This document shows positions 21,652-32,985 of a stretch of 64,000 bases of DNA, piece by piece. The stretch's first letter is position 1. Each line of letters starts with the position of its first letter. Under the pieces are notes generated by a model that saw only the letters and a list, made by a program, of their open reading frames with translations, ran no database searches and was not told the DNA's origin. The stretch covers positions 11,283,262 through 11,347,261 of the forward strand of contig NC_056418.1 of assembly GCF_905147365.1 (NCBI RefSeq). The letters are read 5' to 3'. A program made the position numbers and the translations under genes. The DNA comes from Aricia agestis (Eukaryota > Arthropoda > Insecta > Lepidoptera > Lycaenidae).

Positions 21652-21875
21652 GCCATTTCCACACTGTGCACTTTCATCTTCAATTTTCGTCATCAACTTT
21701 CATATTGGCGCATTCAATAATTGAATGCGTCAAGGAACGCAACGCCAACATTGTCATTTTTGAAGTTTTGGATACGGTCAGAGGGCATGCGTCGCGGGCA
21801 TGCCTCACGTTCGCTGTTGACTGCGCTATAATGCATGCCCTTGACGAACAGATAAAGGCACAGTGTGGACAAAGC
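21652..21875. mobile_element. MITE with CACACTGTGC ends
   Basis: Left GCCATTTCCACACTGTGC pairs imperfectly with right GCACAGTGTGGACAAAGC; the interior is GC-richer (GCATGCGTCGCGGGCATGC). A 98-codon open frame crosses it but follows the inverted repeats, so it is not called a gene. Confidence 0.6.
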
Positions 21876-22242
21876 TATTTACTAATAATGGATCCAGACC
21901 AAATCAAAGCTGCATTTTAATTGCATTTTAGAAAGAATCGCGGATTCACTTTCTTTTACAAAAATTCCAGAGACTTCTACGACCTCCTAATTCTCTGTCG
22001 TAGACCCTCTTCGATACGTCAGTAGTATAATCTGTAGGTTTAAATTCCATTTGCTCTGTAATAACTAGACGTCGCTGTGTGCTTCAGTTGGGAAATATCG
22101 AAAGTTACAAAGGTATTTTGCAAATTGAAAATTAGCTGTAATCGACTTTGAGCATATATCTGATGATAGCTGATAACAAAAGTAAAACTATTGTGTAAGT
22201 TGCATACCTGTCTGCCGTAGTCAGAGTGGAACGTTAATTATA

Positions 22243-22382
22243 GTAAGGGAGCCCTAGAACATTTTTTTAAATTACTAACAAGCTAATTTTTGTTTGTTTA
22301 TGTTTGTCTCATCAAAATGAAGCTACTCACAAACAATTAGCTTGTTATAAATAAAAAAAAAATTGTTCTAGAGCTCCCTTAC
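22243..22382. mobile_element. Foldback MITE, 140 bp, TA-flanked
   Basis: The inverted ends GTAAGGGAGC(C/T)CTAGAACA are bordered by TA (22241-22242, 22383-22384). The interior AACAAGCTAAT is inverted too. Related to the 45910-46510 element, which shares CCCTAGAACATTTTTT. Confidence 0.8.
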
Positions 22383-22422
22383 TATTAGTTAAATGTAATT
22401 AAATTTTATTTTTATGATATAA

Positions 22423-22652
22423 AGGGGCAAACGAGCAAACGGGTCACCTAATAAGCATCTTCCGTCACCCATGGACACTCGCAGCATCAGGAGCTGCAGG
22501 TGCGTTGCCGGCCTTTTAAGAGGGAAAAGGGTAATAGGGGAGGGTAGGGGATTGGGCCTCCGGTAAACTCACTCACTCGGTTTTCTGTGAGAACGTGGTA
22601 TTTCTCCGGTCGAGCCGGCCCATTCGTGCCGAAGCATGGCTCTCCCACGTAG
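22423..22652 (-). mobile_element. LINE-derived short element, copy C
   Basis: The minus-strand copy has the LINE 5' UTR start at 22652 (GTGGGAGAGCCATGC) and the 3' end near 22423. It lacks the GCGAAACACAGCGC segment present in the other copies. Confidence 0.85.
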
Positions 22653-22829
22653 ACATTTTCTGTCATAAGCATTTTGACATAAGCTCATACATTATCTGTC
22701 AAACTCTTCATTAAATTGAAGGTTAATTACATAATTAAGAGTCTCTGGGTGCGGCAGTTACAGAAGTATAAAGTGACAATAATTTTTAAGGAAAATTATA
22801 ACTACGTTGTGGTACTATATAAATATACT

Positions 22830-22998
22830 TCCATGCTAATATTATAGCGAAAGAGTGTCTGTCTGTCTGTTACCTCTTCACGTACAAACCACGGAACCTT
22901 TTCCCAAGAAAGGATATAGCATACCTTTTTCCGTAAAAATGTACAATTCCCGGACGAACGAATTTTGGTACAACGGAGTTACGGGCGTCATCTAGTAG
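22830..22998 (-). mobile_element. GACGCCCGC-family retroposon
   Basis: Minus-strand copy; head GATGACGCCCGTAACTCCG at 22998, tail CAGACAGACAG near 22855. Confidence 0.75.
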
Positions 22999-23500
22999 GT
23001 ATACTATAAAGCTAAGGCCCAATTTCATCAACGACTGTTGAAGTTAATGCTCGAATTAGTATCTAATTACCTCTTTTGGTTTTCATATGAATGAAAGAGA
23101 AGACATTACATTTTAACAAGCTGTTGACACTACTACAGACGTTAGTGAAATTGGACCTAAGTCGCTTTCCGCTTTGTGTCCCTGTATGCGATCCTAACTA
23201 CGCTACGGGTTATGATAGTATTTTTAATAGTTTTAACTTAAAAGTTTTAATCTTTACCACAATCCACGACATAACCACAGAACACACCAACTTTTCATAG
23301 TTTACTTTAAAAACTTTTCCGTATATTTTATGCTTGTGAGTTGTGACAGTACATAGCTGTCATTATGTTAGCCCCTGTTTAAGTCTCCCCTCTGTTTGGG
23401 GAATTTTGTCAGCTGCATTGTTTAACAACTTTTGACCGACTTAATTTACGGGCATAAATTAAAATTTCCATTTATCATTCGGTAATAAATATTTGAGGAC

Positions 23501-23600
23501 CTCTGTGGCTCAGTGGTTTAGTGCGTGGGGGGTCACGATTTCGAATAGAAAGTTTTCAATGTTCGGGTCGTGGATGTCTATTTAATATTTGTGTCGTATA
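23501..23600 (+). mobile_element. tRNA-derived SINE head fragment
   Basis: GACCTCTGTGGCTCAGTGG carries an A box (TGGCTCAGTGG). The B box position is decayed (GATTTCGAATAG). A cloverleaf cannot be completed, so it is not a tRNA gene. Confidence 0.55.
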
Positions 23601-23839
23601 ATAAAAACTCAAATGTAATAAGTACAAAAGTATTAAAATTTCCGTTGTCTGGTACCCATAACACAAGTCATTCAGGTACATTAGCACGGGGTCAGACTGA
23701 CGTGGTGTAAAGCGTCCATTGATATAAGTAATTAATTGTGCTTAATTATTTGCAATATTGATTATCAATTATTATCATAGATACAAAATATGATTTTTCT
23801 GAGAAAGCAAAAAGCAATCTTTGCACTATGAGTATTATA

Positions 23840-24195
23840 CAGCATGACTGGTGAGACATGTTCAATACTCGAGGACGTGATATTTGGCTATTATATTAGT
23901 TGAAAAAAAATATATAAAAAATAATATCAATTGATCACTGAGTAAATGTAGCTTAAAGTTAAATAATAAATAATTATTTACCCAACGCATGGACACCGCG
24001 CGGGAGAGGTAGCGCGCGGCGCGGGGCGCACGCCGCCACGCTGGCCGCATAGTAATTTACTAAGTGTCCATGATTAATTTATTTAAAGGGACATTCAGAT
24101 AAAAATTAAGTACTTCATTTTATTACATAATTATTATGAGAATCGAGTACCGAGTACTCTCCTTAAGATTTGATCATGTCTCACCAGTCATGCTG
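23840..24195. mobile_element. TA-flanked MITE (CAGCATGACTGGTGAG), copy 1
   Basis: The inverted ends CAGCATGACTGGTGAGACAT are bordered by TA (23838-23839, 24196-24197). A GC-rich core (GCGCGCGGCGCGGGGCGC) sits in an AT-rich body. Copy 2 is at 38876-39253. Tc1/mariner-type by TSD. Confidence 0.82.
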
Positions 24196-24321
24196 TATAA
24201 CATACAATAATAAAGATAATGATATCTAAAGACCCTCATCATTATTTCGTTTCATTATTCTCACATTTCTTCTAGTAATGAGACGATGTATCATTATAAG
24301 AGAAACATGACACTCCTCTAA

Positions 24322-24580
24322 TGCTGGCTTCTCACGGCGCGCCATATCACGAGCCACGCCGTGCCAGCTCAAGCCACGCGCCGTGTAAAGGGGGTAGCCC
24401 GACGTGGGTCGGGCTGGCTCGAGCAGGTGCATCCGATCCGATTGAAGTCGGTAACTTCAAAGGCGCGGTTCGAGTGGCGTCGTGACGGTAGCGCGGACTC
24501 GCCTGTTAGCTCGTGCTTGCTTGTACAAATCGGCTCGGCGTGGCGCGGCTCGTGATATTACGCGCCGTGAGGAGCCAGCA
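24322..24580. mobile_element. PIF/Harbinger-type MITE, TAA-flanked
   Basis: The inverted ends TGCTGGCT(T/C)CTCACGGCGCG are bordered by TAA (24319-24321, 24581-24583). The arms extend through CACGAGCC. GC-rich interior with no gene. Confidence 0.8.
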
Positions 24581-24599
24581 TAACAGTTTAGTCATTAAA

Positions 24600-24960
24600 T
24601 ATGAGAAAATCTTTTAGGAAAAGTAACTTTCATATTGGTAAGGGGAATAAGCAAATAATGAAATTATGTAATGTTCATAAAATGTATTTAATATTATGTA
24701 GGTATAATATATTTTAAAAGAGACAGAAGTATTGTAATACAATAAAATATATTATATTCCATGATATTAATGAATTAAGATCCTGTAGGAAACTTTAATA
24801 TTAAAATAATAGTTCAGCACTTTTTTCTATGTCTTATGATATTTAATTAATTATTCACCAAAATCCGTTAAACTACTTTATAGCATAGAATTACAACCTT
24901 ATACTGACATCGTTGGTTTATAGGTGAAGACGTAACAGACTGATACACTATACACATGAG
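24600..24960. other. AT-rich, no gene recognised
   Basis: Dominated by TA and AAT runs; nothing supportable. Confidence 0.45.
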
Positions 24961-24967
24961 ACTTGGG

Positions 24968-25058
24968 AGCAAACGACCAAACGCATCACCTGATGGAAAG
25001 CGACTACCGTCGTACATAGACACACGCAACATCAGAGGAGTTTAAAAGCCGCCCTTTT
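24968..25058 (-). mobile_element. LINE 3'-end fragment
   Basis: Minus-strand match to the LINE 3' terminus (CATCAGGTGATGCG, TACGACGGTAGTCGC in diverged form). Truncated. Confidence 0.6.
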
Positions 25059-25377
25059 TTTTAGTAATGGATTTTTAGATTTGACACATTTTAGTATCTA
25101 ATATAATATTACGTAGAAAGCTTTATTAACGCCTTAATAAGCTGTTAATTAGCGTCGAAAGCTCAAGCAATTCGTGCTTAAAAGCCCGTGAAGCTTAATA
25201 AATTTCACTTATTGTTCTTTATTGCTTTTTACGACATCTTAATCTGAGTTAAAAGCTGTGTTCAAATGAAAATCGCAAATTAATATTACTTAAGAGCTTC
25301 ATTTCAGTGTATAACCATACAATAATACATTATAAAACCAAAAGTTTGCATGTTTGTATGTTTAGATATCTTCTTAC

Positions 25378-25482
25378 TACTAGCTGTCCTTTAAAACCTT
25401 CCTTGGACTTCTACGAATATTTTAAGACTAAAATTAGCTCAATCCGTTCAGCCGTTTTTGAGTTTTAGCGTTACTAACACAA
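25378..25482 (+). mobile_element. CTAGCTGTCC retroposon, cut by the following element
   Basis: Starts CTAGCTGTCCTTTAAAACC and runs to GCGTTACTAACACAATT, where LINE-derived copy D begins. A complete relative is at 39505-39625 on the minus strand. Confidence 0.65.
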
Positions 25483-25486
25483 TTAC

Positions 25487-25826
25487 GTGGGAGATCCATG
25501 CTTCGGCACGAATGGGCCGGCTCGACCGGAGAAATACCACGTTCTCACAGAAAACCGGCGTGAAACAGCGCTTGCGCTGTGTTTCGCCGAGTGAGTGAGT
25601 TTATCGGAGGCCCAATCCCCCACCATATTCCCTTCCTGACCCTCACCTATTCCTTCATAAAAGGCCGGCAATGCACCTGCAGCTCTTCTGATGCTGCGAG
25701 TGTCCATGGGCGACGGAAGTTGCTTTCCATCAGGTGACCCGTTTGCTCGTTTGCCCCCTTATTTCATTAAAAAAATTAACAAGTGGCACTTTGCAACATA
25801 GTAGCGTTATGCTGATTCCCCCAAAC
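25487..25826 (+). mobile_element. LINE-derived short element plus shared 3' flank, copy D
   Basis: Starts GGAGATCCATGCTTCGGC, contains the 5' UTR including GAAACAGCGCTTGCGCTG, a pyrimidine-rich linker (25612-25655) and the LINE 3' end to GCCCCCTTATTTCATT. It is followed by ~57 bp (AACAAGTGGCACTTTGCAAC onward) identical but for a single G/A difference to the flank of copy B. The 5' flanks of B and D differ. Confidence 0.88.
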
Positions 25827-26420
25827 ATATGGCGTGACACAGCAACCAAGACACCTCCGCCATCAGATTTAGTACTGGACATATCACGGGTTCTCTTATT
25901 GGCACATGTGCATGGTGGGCCAATCCAACCGATTATAAACTTGTCTTGTCATATTCGTCTATGATTGCCCATAATAGATTTCGATTACATAATATTATTA
26001 TGCTATAGACATATGTGTCATAATGGCGACAATCTTGGTTTTCCACCATGGTCCAAGGCAGAGTAATATTATTTCTGACCTAACTTTTTAAGGATATAAT
26101 AAATGAAATTATGAAAGTACACTGGAATATTATAATAATCGTAAAATGAAAGCCCCTAACAAATAATATAAAAGGGTGCATTGTTACAACCCCCTATTTC
26201 ATTATGTGACAAAGTGGAAAACCCCTTTAATTTCAATTCTATTCAGGCCACGAAGGAGCAAATTGAAGAAAATTAAATTGAATTGAAATTATGTAACTCG
26301 TAAATATTAACAATACCTTCAAGGATATTTTGGCGCGTGGTCATTATAAAGGTGTGGATACAAAACAGCTGTCACTGAAAATAATCTAGCGACAATAATA
26401 TTACATCAGTGTAAATATAA
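25827..26420. other. No gene recognised
   Basis: Unique-looking, partly GC-balanced near 25830-25960, then AT-rich. No motif. Confidence 0.4.
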
Positions 26421-26584
26421 GACGCCAATGTGGTCCAGTGGCTTAGTGCTTGGCTCTTGATGTCCTTTTCCGGGACTCAAAGTATCCTCATACCAAACAG
26501 TAAAATCGTTTCAGTGGTTTATGCGTGAAGAGTTAACAGACAGACAGACCGACACACTTTCACATTTATAATATTAGTATGGAT
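26421..26584 (+). mobile_element. SINE head joined to a GACGCCCGC-family tail
   Basis: 26421-26461 resembles a tRNA-derived head (AATGTGGTCCAGTGGCTTAG). It changes abruptly to the retroposon segment TTTTCCGGGACTCAAAGTAT, which ends in CAGACAGACAG and TTTATAATATTAG. Confidence 0.55.
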
Positions 26585-26949
26585 ATTATATTACTATGTA
26601 ACTTGTGATTCACTCAATATTTGAGAGTGAGAATTTGGTAAATGGGGTGAATTATGCCGGAAAGTCGGATGTCCGGCAAATGTGGCGTGACGGTCCGGAA
26701 ATCGTCCACTTACCCTCTGATTCGGTCTTCAGTTTCTGGTTAGTGAGCGAATTCTTATGTATTCGGTTACAATAGACCAAGTATTTGATGAAATGGTGAG
26801 AATGGTGGGATAAAATAAAGGAGGATATAAATGTATTAGTTTGTACCTATCAGTACCAAATGCAACGAATAAATTAAGACGAATAAATAAATGATTACTT
26901 TGTGGTCATATTGTCAAGTGCCTACTGCCTACCTCTTGCCATTATTCAT

Positions 26950-27119
26950 GTCGAGCAAAAAAGGCCAAAGTAGCTTTTGTTGTATGACGACGACCATTGT
27001 TTGTGTGACGGGATAGCGATGGACGTTGCCATGGTGCCATATTAGTTATTCATTCACTTCAATAAAATAATATAGGCGAAATATTTTATATGCCAAACAA
27101 CGTTTGCCGGGACAGCTAG
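26950..27119 (-). mobile_element. CTGTCCCGGC-type retroposon, 5' part
   Basis: Minus-strand head CTAGCTGTCCCGGCAAACG ends at 27119; the body includes GGCACCATGGCAACGTCC. The usual tail is missing. Confidence 0.65.
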
Positions 27120-27289
27120 TATAATAATTATATAGATAGTAGTAATTGACGCCCGCAGCTCAACGCAAAAAATGTTTTTTGCGCAATGAAGTTTCCGGGA
27201 AAATCACTGAAAATGGCCATTTTTAAGTTCAACTCAAAGAGTCATTCATTGCGTAAGATTTTATCTATACATCTATCCATCATCTACAT

Positions 27290-27634
27290 TTAGTTCTAAA
27301 TAAAATTGGAGTGTCTGTTTGTAATATTGAAAGAACCGTTTTTTACTACATGCATATGAATCTATATACGCTACATACACCAAAACAACATTTTTTACAA
27401 TTTTTGTCTGTATGTCTGTCTGTTTGTTCCGGATAATCTCTGAAACGGTTGGAGCTATTTTGCCGGGACTTTTTTTGGTAGATAGCTGATTTAGTAAGGT
27501 GTAACTTAGGCTACTTTTTAACCGACTTCCAAAAAGAAGCAGGTTATATTTTACTTTTTTCATTTTGTTAGCGGACTATCCATCTTTGTTATTATACTAT
27601 GATGACGCGGACGATGTCGCGGGCAACAGCTAGT
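27290..27634 (-). mobile_element. Short retroposon with CAGACAGACAT tract
   Basis: Minus-strand head CTAGCTGTTGCCCGCGACAT at 27634, an embedded AACCGACTTC-like word at 27520, and a microsatellite near 27410. Confidence 0.6.
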
Positions 27635-28700
27635 TAGTAAATAAAGGTAGTTTAGTTCTATATAATTACATACTTAAGCAAAATTAATAAGTTACTTATC
27701 CAACAACATATTTTAAGTAATTAATTTTCTGAATATTACTGTTTTGTGCTTCTAAGTCAATTTTATGTAATACTTTGAGCGCAAGAAAATAATTTTCTTA
27801 CAAATTAATTACGAACGTTATTAGTATGGAAACAACCCCGATCTCATGATAATAAATTAAAAAACGAATTACTATGAAGCTTGGAATATTATGTTATGAA
27901 AAGTGGAGCTATAATCATTTTCTTTAAAAAAATGAATTATGATGTGATATGAAAATTAAAATTGTGATATACAATAATTTTGTAAGTTCCGTAGTTGAAA
28001 CTTTAGATAAAAAGGGGATATGTTGAAACTTTAACTGAACTACACTTAAGGGGGCTACTAACCCTAAAGTGTCGATATTATAATTCATTTTTATACTTGA
28101 AAATAAGCCTCGAATTGTTTCATTTTCTAAAATTAGATACTACATTATATTTCCGAGAATTCGATCTGAGCAAATACACGATATCTTAAAATTTTCTCGA
28201 TAGAAAGGAATCACAAAGATGCATCTAATTTTCACGAATTTTTCATTTATGGCCATAACCGTGCATTGAACTAAGTTAATATTTTAAGACATTGTATAAA
28301 ATTCTATGATTGAGAGATCGACCTAGCGGATTTTTAAAATGTTGTATAGGTATTTATCGAGTTATTAAGAAAAAACTAATTTGGCGATGAATCCGCGTCG
28401 TTCTTTTTCACCTGGCATATGAAAGACGGGCGTGAGTGTGAAGAGAGATTAACCCCAAAAAAAACCCCCCCTATTTTATAATATTAAGTATAATTAGTAT
28501 GGATATTTTGTATACTATATAGTTCAGTTTGAAATGGTGAATTCAAAAATACATCGCATCGCCTTGTCATGTTGCAATATGAAGTGATCCCGAGTTTTAT
28601 CATGCCTGAGTTCGTGTTCCCTCTTGTTTTGTAAATGTATGACGGATCAATAGATGTAATATTATCGATATAATATTGTATCCATTAAATTTTTGCGTTC
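27635..28700. other. AT-rich, no gene recognised
   Basis: Long low-complexity stretch with a short A/C run at 28455-28475. No ORF, SINE or TIR seen. Confidence 0.45.
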
Positions 28701-28709
28701 TTAGATGAA

Positions 28710-29027
28710 TACTAAGGCCGGCAAACATTTCTTTGCCATATAAAGTATTTCGCCCATATTATTTTGTTGAAGTGACTAAATAAGTATGTCACCATGGCAA
28801 CGTCCATCGCTATCCCGTCGCACAAACAATGGTCGCCGTCAGTCTCGAGTTGTAATAATTTACTATTATTTTTTGTTTAACAAATGCACTTATTAATATA
28901 AAAAGTACCCAGTAGCCGATTCTCAGACCCATTGAATATGCATATAAAATTTGGTTAAAATTAGTAAAGCCGTTTCGGAGGAGTACGCGGCCTAACATTG
29001 TGACACGAGAATTTTATATATAAGATT
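28710..29027 (+). mobile_element. CTGTCCCGGC-type retroposon, long form
   Basis: Contains the ATGGCAACGTCCATCGCTAT segment, GCCGATTCTCAGACCCA and the tail GACACGAGAATTTTATATAT. Closely resembles the copy at 57057-57372. Confidence 0.72.
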
Positions 29028-29134
29028 TAGTCTTTCCTATATTATGATCATATTTTCTAAGTGAGGACAGCTTTAATTCACAAACCCAACAGACGAAAGC
29101 TTTTCCCACCTTGATGTATTTTTATTCCATGTAG

Positions 29135-29729
29135 GTTAATGGCGAATCCTCCATTACCGTCCGGAAAGCCGGAAGGCCGGATAACCAGCTGCCGGACCGC
29201 CGATATATGGCGGGGACCCCACGCGACGTTTGTTCCACTTACGTCTTGTGAGTTGACTTTAATGTTGAAACTTTTTTGTTTGTCCTACTTACTTTCTTTC
29301 TCTGTCCTTCGAGATGGAGGGGGGATCCCTATGTCACTAATGATTCATTGAGAGTCCACTTTTGCACTTAATAAAATTGGAAATTAAAAAATTAAAGTCC
29401 GTCACTTGTATGAAAAATCTAAAAACTTATAATCTTACATAGATAACATTCTTAGTAAAATGTTTTAATATAATAATCACGGTATTTTGTACAAAGTACT
29501 CTGGGATTTTGTTCAAAGGTGAATCATATTAAAACAATTATTATATCTTCTACTTGGTTCCCCTATAAAATATATTTTTCTTACAGTATTAATCGGTGAC
29601 CAAGTGGAACATACTCTCACGACTATCTGCTCGTCAGAAGTCGGAACAAGTTACGATTAGGGAGCAGAAATCCGACAAAAGGCTCTGTCGTGAGCTAGAG
29701 AAAAATAAAACAGACTCACATCACGCTTG
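29135..29729 (+). other. Two exon-like blocks, possible end of a host gene
   Basis: Block A (29135-29247) follows the acceptor-like TTTTATTCCATGTAG and precedes a donor GTGAGT. Block B follows TTTTTCTTACAG (29586), has a second AG at 29603-29604, and ends at another GTGAGT (29730). Both are markedly more GC-balanced than their surroundings. Two joins stay open. Block A frame 1 joined to the AG at 29604 gives a frame through FGTYSHDYLLV to a stop at 29696-29698, followed by AATAAA (29704-29709). Block A frame 2 joined to the strong acceptor at 29586 runs through LIGDQVEHTLTT to a stop at 29658-29660. I recognise no protein family in either. Transcript data would decide. Confidence 0.35.
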
Positions 29730-29967
29730 GTGAGTTACTTTTGTATCAGAATTGGTCTATGTGAATGATTCACCATCGTATATTCAATTGTTAGATCCCA
29801 GATACAGTAAAAAGTATAGTGTTATACGAGTACTCCAAACCAATCTTTGCTCTCAGCATGTTCAGGTGAAATTTAGTTATTACTTTTTCAATATAAACGT
29901 GAAACATTTAAGACAATAAGTACCTAAACTTTTGCCGAACTCTGTTGATACACTAGTCACTACAAAT

Positions 29968-30145
29968 AAGTACCATCAAGGAAATTGATTCCTATGCAGT
30001 AGCCAAACCAACGACATTTGCTCTGATAATATTATGTCAATTCAATGTTGATAATTATTGTGATCTGTCGGCTGGGTTTTACATAACGCGACCAAACTAC
30101 GTATGTCCCCCATCTGCCTAGGAATCAACTTCCCTGATACTACAA
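29968..30145. mobile_element. MITE family GAAATTGATTC (copy 2)
   Basis: Ends GTACCATCAAGGAAATTGA and its inverse; interior GATCTGTCGGCTGGG as in 18758-18928. Confidence 0.65.
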
Positions 30146-30375
30146 TATTTAGGTACGATCTAATTAACAATGAAAACATCAAGAATGATTTTCCGCATAC
30201 TCTAAGCAGTAGGAGGAGTAATATTATGTTAATTATTAATTTAAGAAGGAGGTTCGCCATATTATGTCACTGATTGCCGACGGTGATCCTTATCATGAGT
30301 TAAACAATATTATTAAATTTTTGACATTTATAAAGTTTTGTGGCTCCGACCCGTGGTATCGACCATATGACTATA

Positions 30376-30632
30376 CAGGTTGTAACAAAAATAAGTGATA
30401 ATACTTTAGGGTGTGTACGTGTTCCTTGTAGAGAGTCCACTGTGAAAGTAGCAGCGCTGAAAGACCAAAAATTTTTTTTACTTTTGTATGGGGAAACTCG
30501 TGACACTCGGGCCCTTGCCCATACAAAAGTGAAAAAAAAATCGTCTTTCAGCGCTGCTACTTTCACAGTGAACTCTCTACAAGGAACACGTAGACACCTT
30601 AAAGTATTATCACTTATTTTTGTTACACACTG
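30376..30632. mobile_element. Foldback MITE, TA-flanked (copy 2 of 3)
   Basis: Inverted ends CAGG(T/G)TGTAACAAAAATAAG bordered by TA (30374-30375, 30633-30634). Long near-perfect arms around GACACTCGGGCCCTTGCCC. Same family as 7917-8175 and 36027-36245. Confidence 0.85.
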
Positions 30633-31704
30633 TATAAGTTACACGATGTCTAGAGTCCCTAGACAACCTAATTTACAACACCAAATACGACGATATTAAT
30701 TTTTTCTACGGATAATAATCACAATCAATGTAATATTACAAAACATTTATCTCAAACACGGGAAAATGGCGTAATATTTAGAGCTCTTTATGTAACGTTA
30801 TAAAAGTTATAATAAAATTAAATTACCATCGAAGTGTTCGAATTCAATCCACGTCGCTTATGAAACTTTCTTACAAAATTAAAAGCTTTCAAAGAAATCC
30901 GTTACTTTTATATTCTTTGTGTTCCTTTCAATTCCTTGTTTATTCCGTTTTTTGTTTTCCTGTAGCATCCTTAAATTGTACAATCTGTAAGAAAAGTGGG
31001 GCGACTTAAGTATTTAAAAAATTTCTTCGTATCTAGATGTTCTTGTTTCATTTCCTATTTCTGTGAATAGTTATAATTTAACAGTTCATACTATTTACGG
31101 CGTCTTTATATGTGTTTATGACAATGTGACCTAACAATCTGCCTTTATTTGGCAATGTCGCACAGAAAAAGATAGTAAACCCGAGATTACGTTTCTTAGT
31201 AAAAGTTGATCCTCTTACTGATAAATAATGTTAATTGTTAATGTGATTATTAATTTATGTTTTGGATAATGAATTACTAATAATAACGAACGTATTGGAT
31301 AACATTACTTCATAATAGCATATTCCAGTAAAGAAGCCGTGGGAAACAACTATACAGAAGCAAGTTTACATAGGTACCTACAAGTTAATTTATCCAGTAT
31401 TGGAGCGCCAAAAATTTCAGTAGCAAATGTTTAGCTCCCGTCGACGACCGGGTCGTAATGTCCCATAAACTTAGCACGAACACGCCCTGGTGCAAGCCAT
31501 AAGCTGAAGCGGGCTGAATATTAAGTTAGAATTTAAAAAAACAGATAAAGTTTTTCCATGTTATGTTAACATGAGTGCGAAATTTAGCTACATTGATGTA
31601 AAGTATAGAATACATTAATGGCGGTAACATGGATTTTATAGTTGACTAAGTTTTCAGGAGTTTCAACTTTTAACATTAATTTTATAATATAAATTTTATA
31701 AGCC
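30633..31704. other. AT-rich, no gene recognised
   Basis: No coding signal. A GC-balanced patch at 31430-31520 (CGTCGACGACCGGGTCG) has no ORF. Confidence 0.45.
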
Positions 31705-31708
31705 ACTA

Positions 31709-31912
31709 GCTGTCCCGGCAAACGTTGTTTTGCCATAAAATGATTTTCCCTGTTTTCCTCCTTTTCTCTTGAATTTTTTTCTGATTTTTTTGTCTATAGA
31801 CCTCACGGAGCCCGAGACCTTTTCAAAGAATGCAAAACCGTGGCAATCGGTTCGTGTGTTCTGGAGTTATAGCGTCAGGAAGGAAAACTCGACTGATTTT
31901 TATATATTAGAT
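31709..31912 (+). mobile_element. CTGTCCCGGC-type retroposon, short form
   Basis: Starts CTAGCTGTCCCGGCAAACG and includes CACGGAGCCCGAGACC and ATAGCGTCAGGAAGG. Opposite-strand sister of 46102-46301. Confidence 0.75.
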
Positions 31913-31974
31913 AATTTTATTTCTGAAGGTTAAGAAAGATAATTATTGATCAGTACTTATAAGGAATTAAAATG

Positions 31975-32460
31975 CTAAAGAAGACAAACACCTTCATTTA
32001 ATCTTACTACATTTTGTCGAATTGAAAAGACAGACGGACACACTTTCAAATTTATACAGACAGACGGACTCTTCGGTCGGGGGTTAAAGAAAAATGCGAT
32101 TGGCACTCGGAAACTGCGCGGAAAACCTACTGCATAGCATTTTTTAATCGGCTTATACGAACAAACGAGTCGCACGAACACACACCCGCGGACGAAGTCT
32201 TGTAACGCTGTACCCGAACCGAACAGCCGGCACAGCGATGTAAGGTTTTTTACGTTACGGAATGACATAATTCGGCAGCCGCACTCAAAGTACAGATAAA
32301 AGTTATTCAATAGCATAAATATTTTTTCCAAATTCGGTTCAAGTTGTGTTGTTCCGCTTGCAACTCGTGACTTACACCGCAGCCATTCATGTAGTGGGCA
32401 CGTCACGCGTTCCCGGAAGTGTCGACGACAGCGCGCAATTAGAGACGTTTTGTGCAAATA
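31975..32460. other. Unexplained GC/CpG-richer segment with a 160-codon minus frame
   Basis: The minus frame 32457-31975 is the longest not tied to a transposon, but it begins at TTG, has no recognised motif, and its end overlaps retroposon-tail sequence (GACAGACGGACACACTTTC). The part 32090-32450 is richer in CG dinucleotides than its surroundings and has no repeat partner in the window. It could be a host promoter or 5' exon; no function is assigned. Confidence 0.3.
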
Positions 32461-32819
32461 ATTACGTACACGAAATTGCTACACGAACTGCGCCAAATAT
32501 TCGAGATAACTTTAAAACATAAAGACGTAAAGTAACCCAGTTAACTCGATATACCAATTAGCCGAGTTAACACTTCCGACTGACATATTAACTTAATTTA
32601 GAGTTCGCGAAGTTATTGAGTGACTGACTTGTTTTAAACTTTGAACGATACTAAATAGATTAAATTAAAATTTGTAGCTATTGTGACGGAAAGGTAATAC
32701 AGGTGAATAAAAAATTAAAATAGTATTATTTGGACCTTGTAACACCTGTATTATAGGCGTTGTTACGAGTTTAGGTTGCAAGTAGAACAAAGCTTTTATC
32801 TTCCTTTTTTATGCTACAA

Positions 32820-32985
32820 CTAGCTGACTCTGCAAATGATGTTTTGCCATATTATTGTAATTTGTACGTCATTAACCTGCCCTTTAATGGAATTTGGTAA
32901 TTGGCACACAAAATTCCATCGAAATCGGTCCATTCGGTTCAATGGAGCAACGAAAACTTGGCGACACAATGATTTTATGTAGGAT
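32820..32985 (+). mobile_element. Diverged CTAGCTG-type retroposon
   Basis: Starts CTAGCTGACTCTGCAAATG, contains ATCGAAATCGGTCCATTCG, and ends GCGACACAATGATTTTATG, following the layout of the CTGTCCCGGC copies with many changes. Confidence 0.6.

Noticed and set aside
21624..21920. 98-codon frame, tempting as a small protein
   Set aside because: Spans a MITE with inverted ends at 21652 and 21875; no family motif.
29587..29729. G-protein alpha N-terminal helix in a third frame (RELEKNK)
   Set aside because: Resemblance is short, the frame needs an upstream stop to be bypassed, and no GxGESGKS-coding exon was found nearby.
31975..32457. 160-codon minus frame as a gene
   Set aside because: Starts at TTG, no motif, runs into retroposon-tail sequence; kept only as an unexplained segment.
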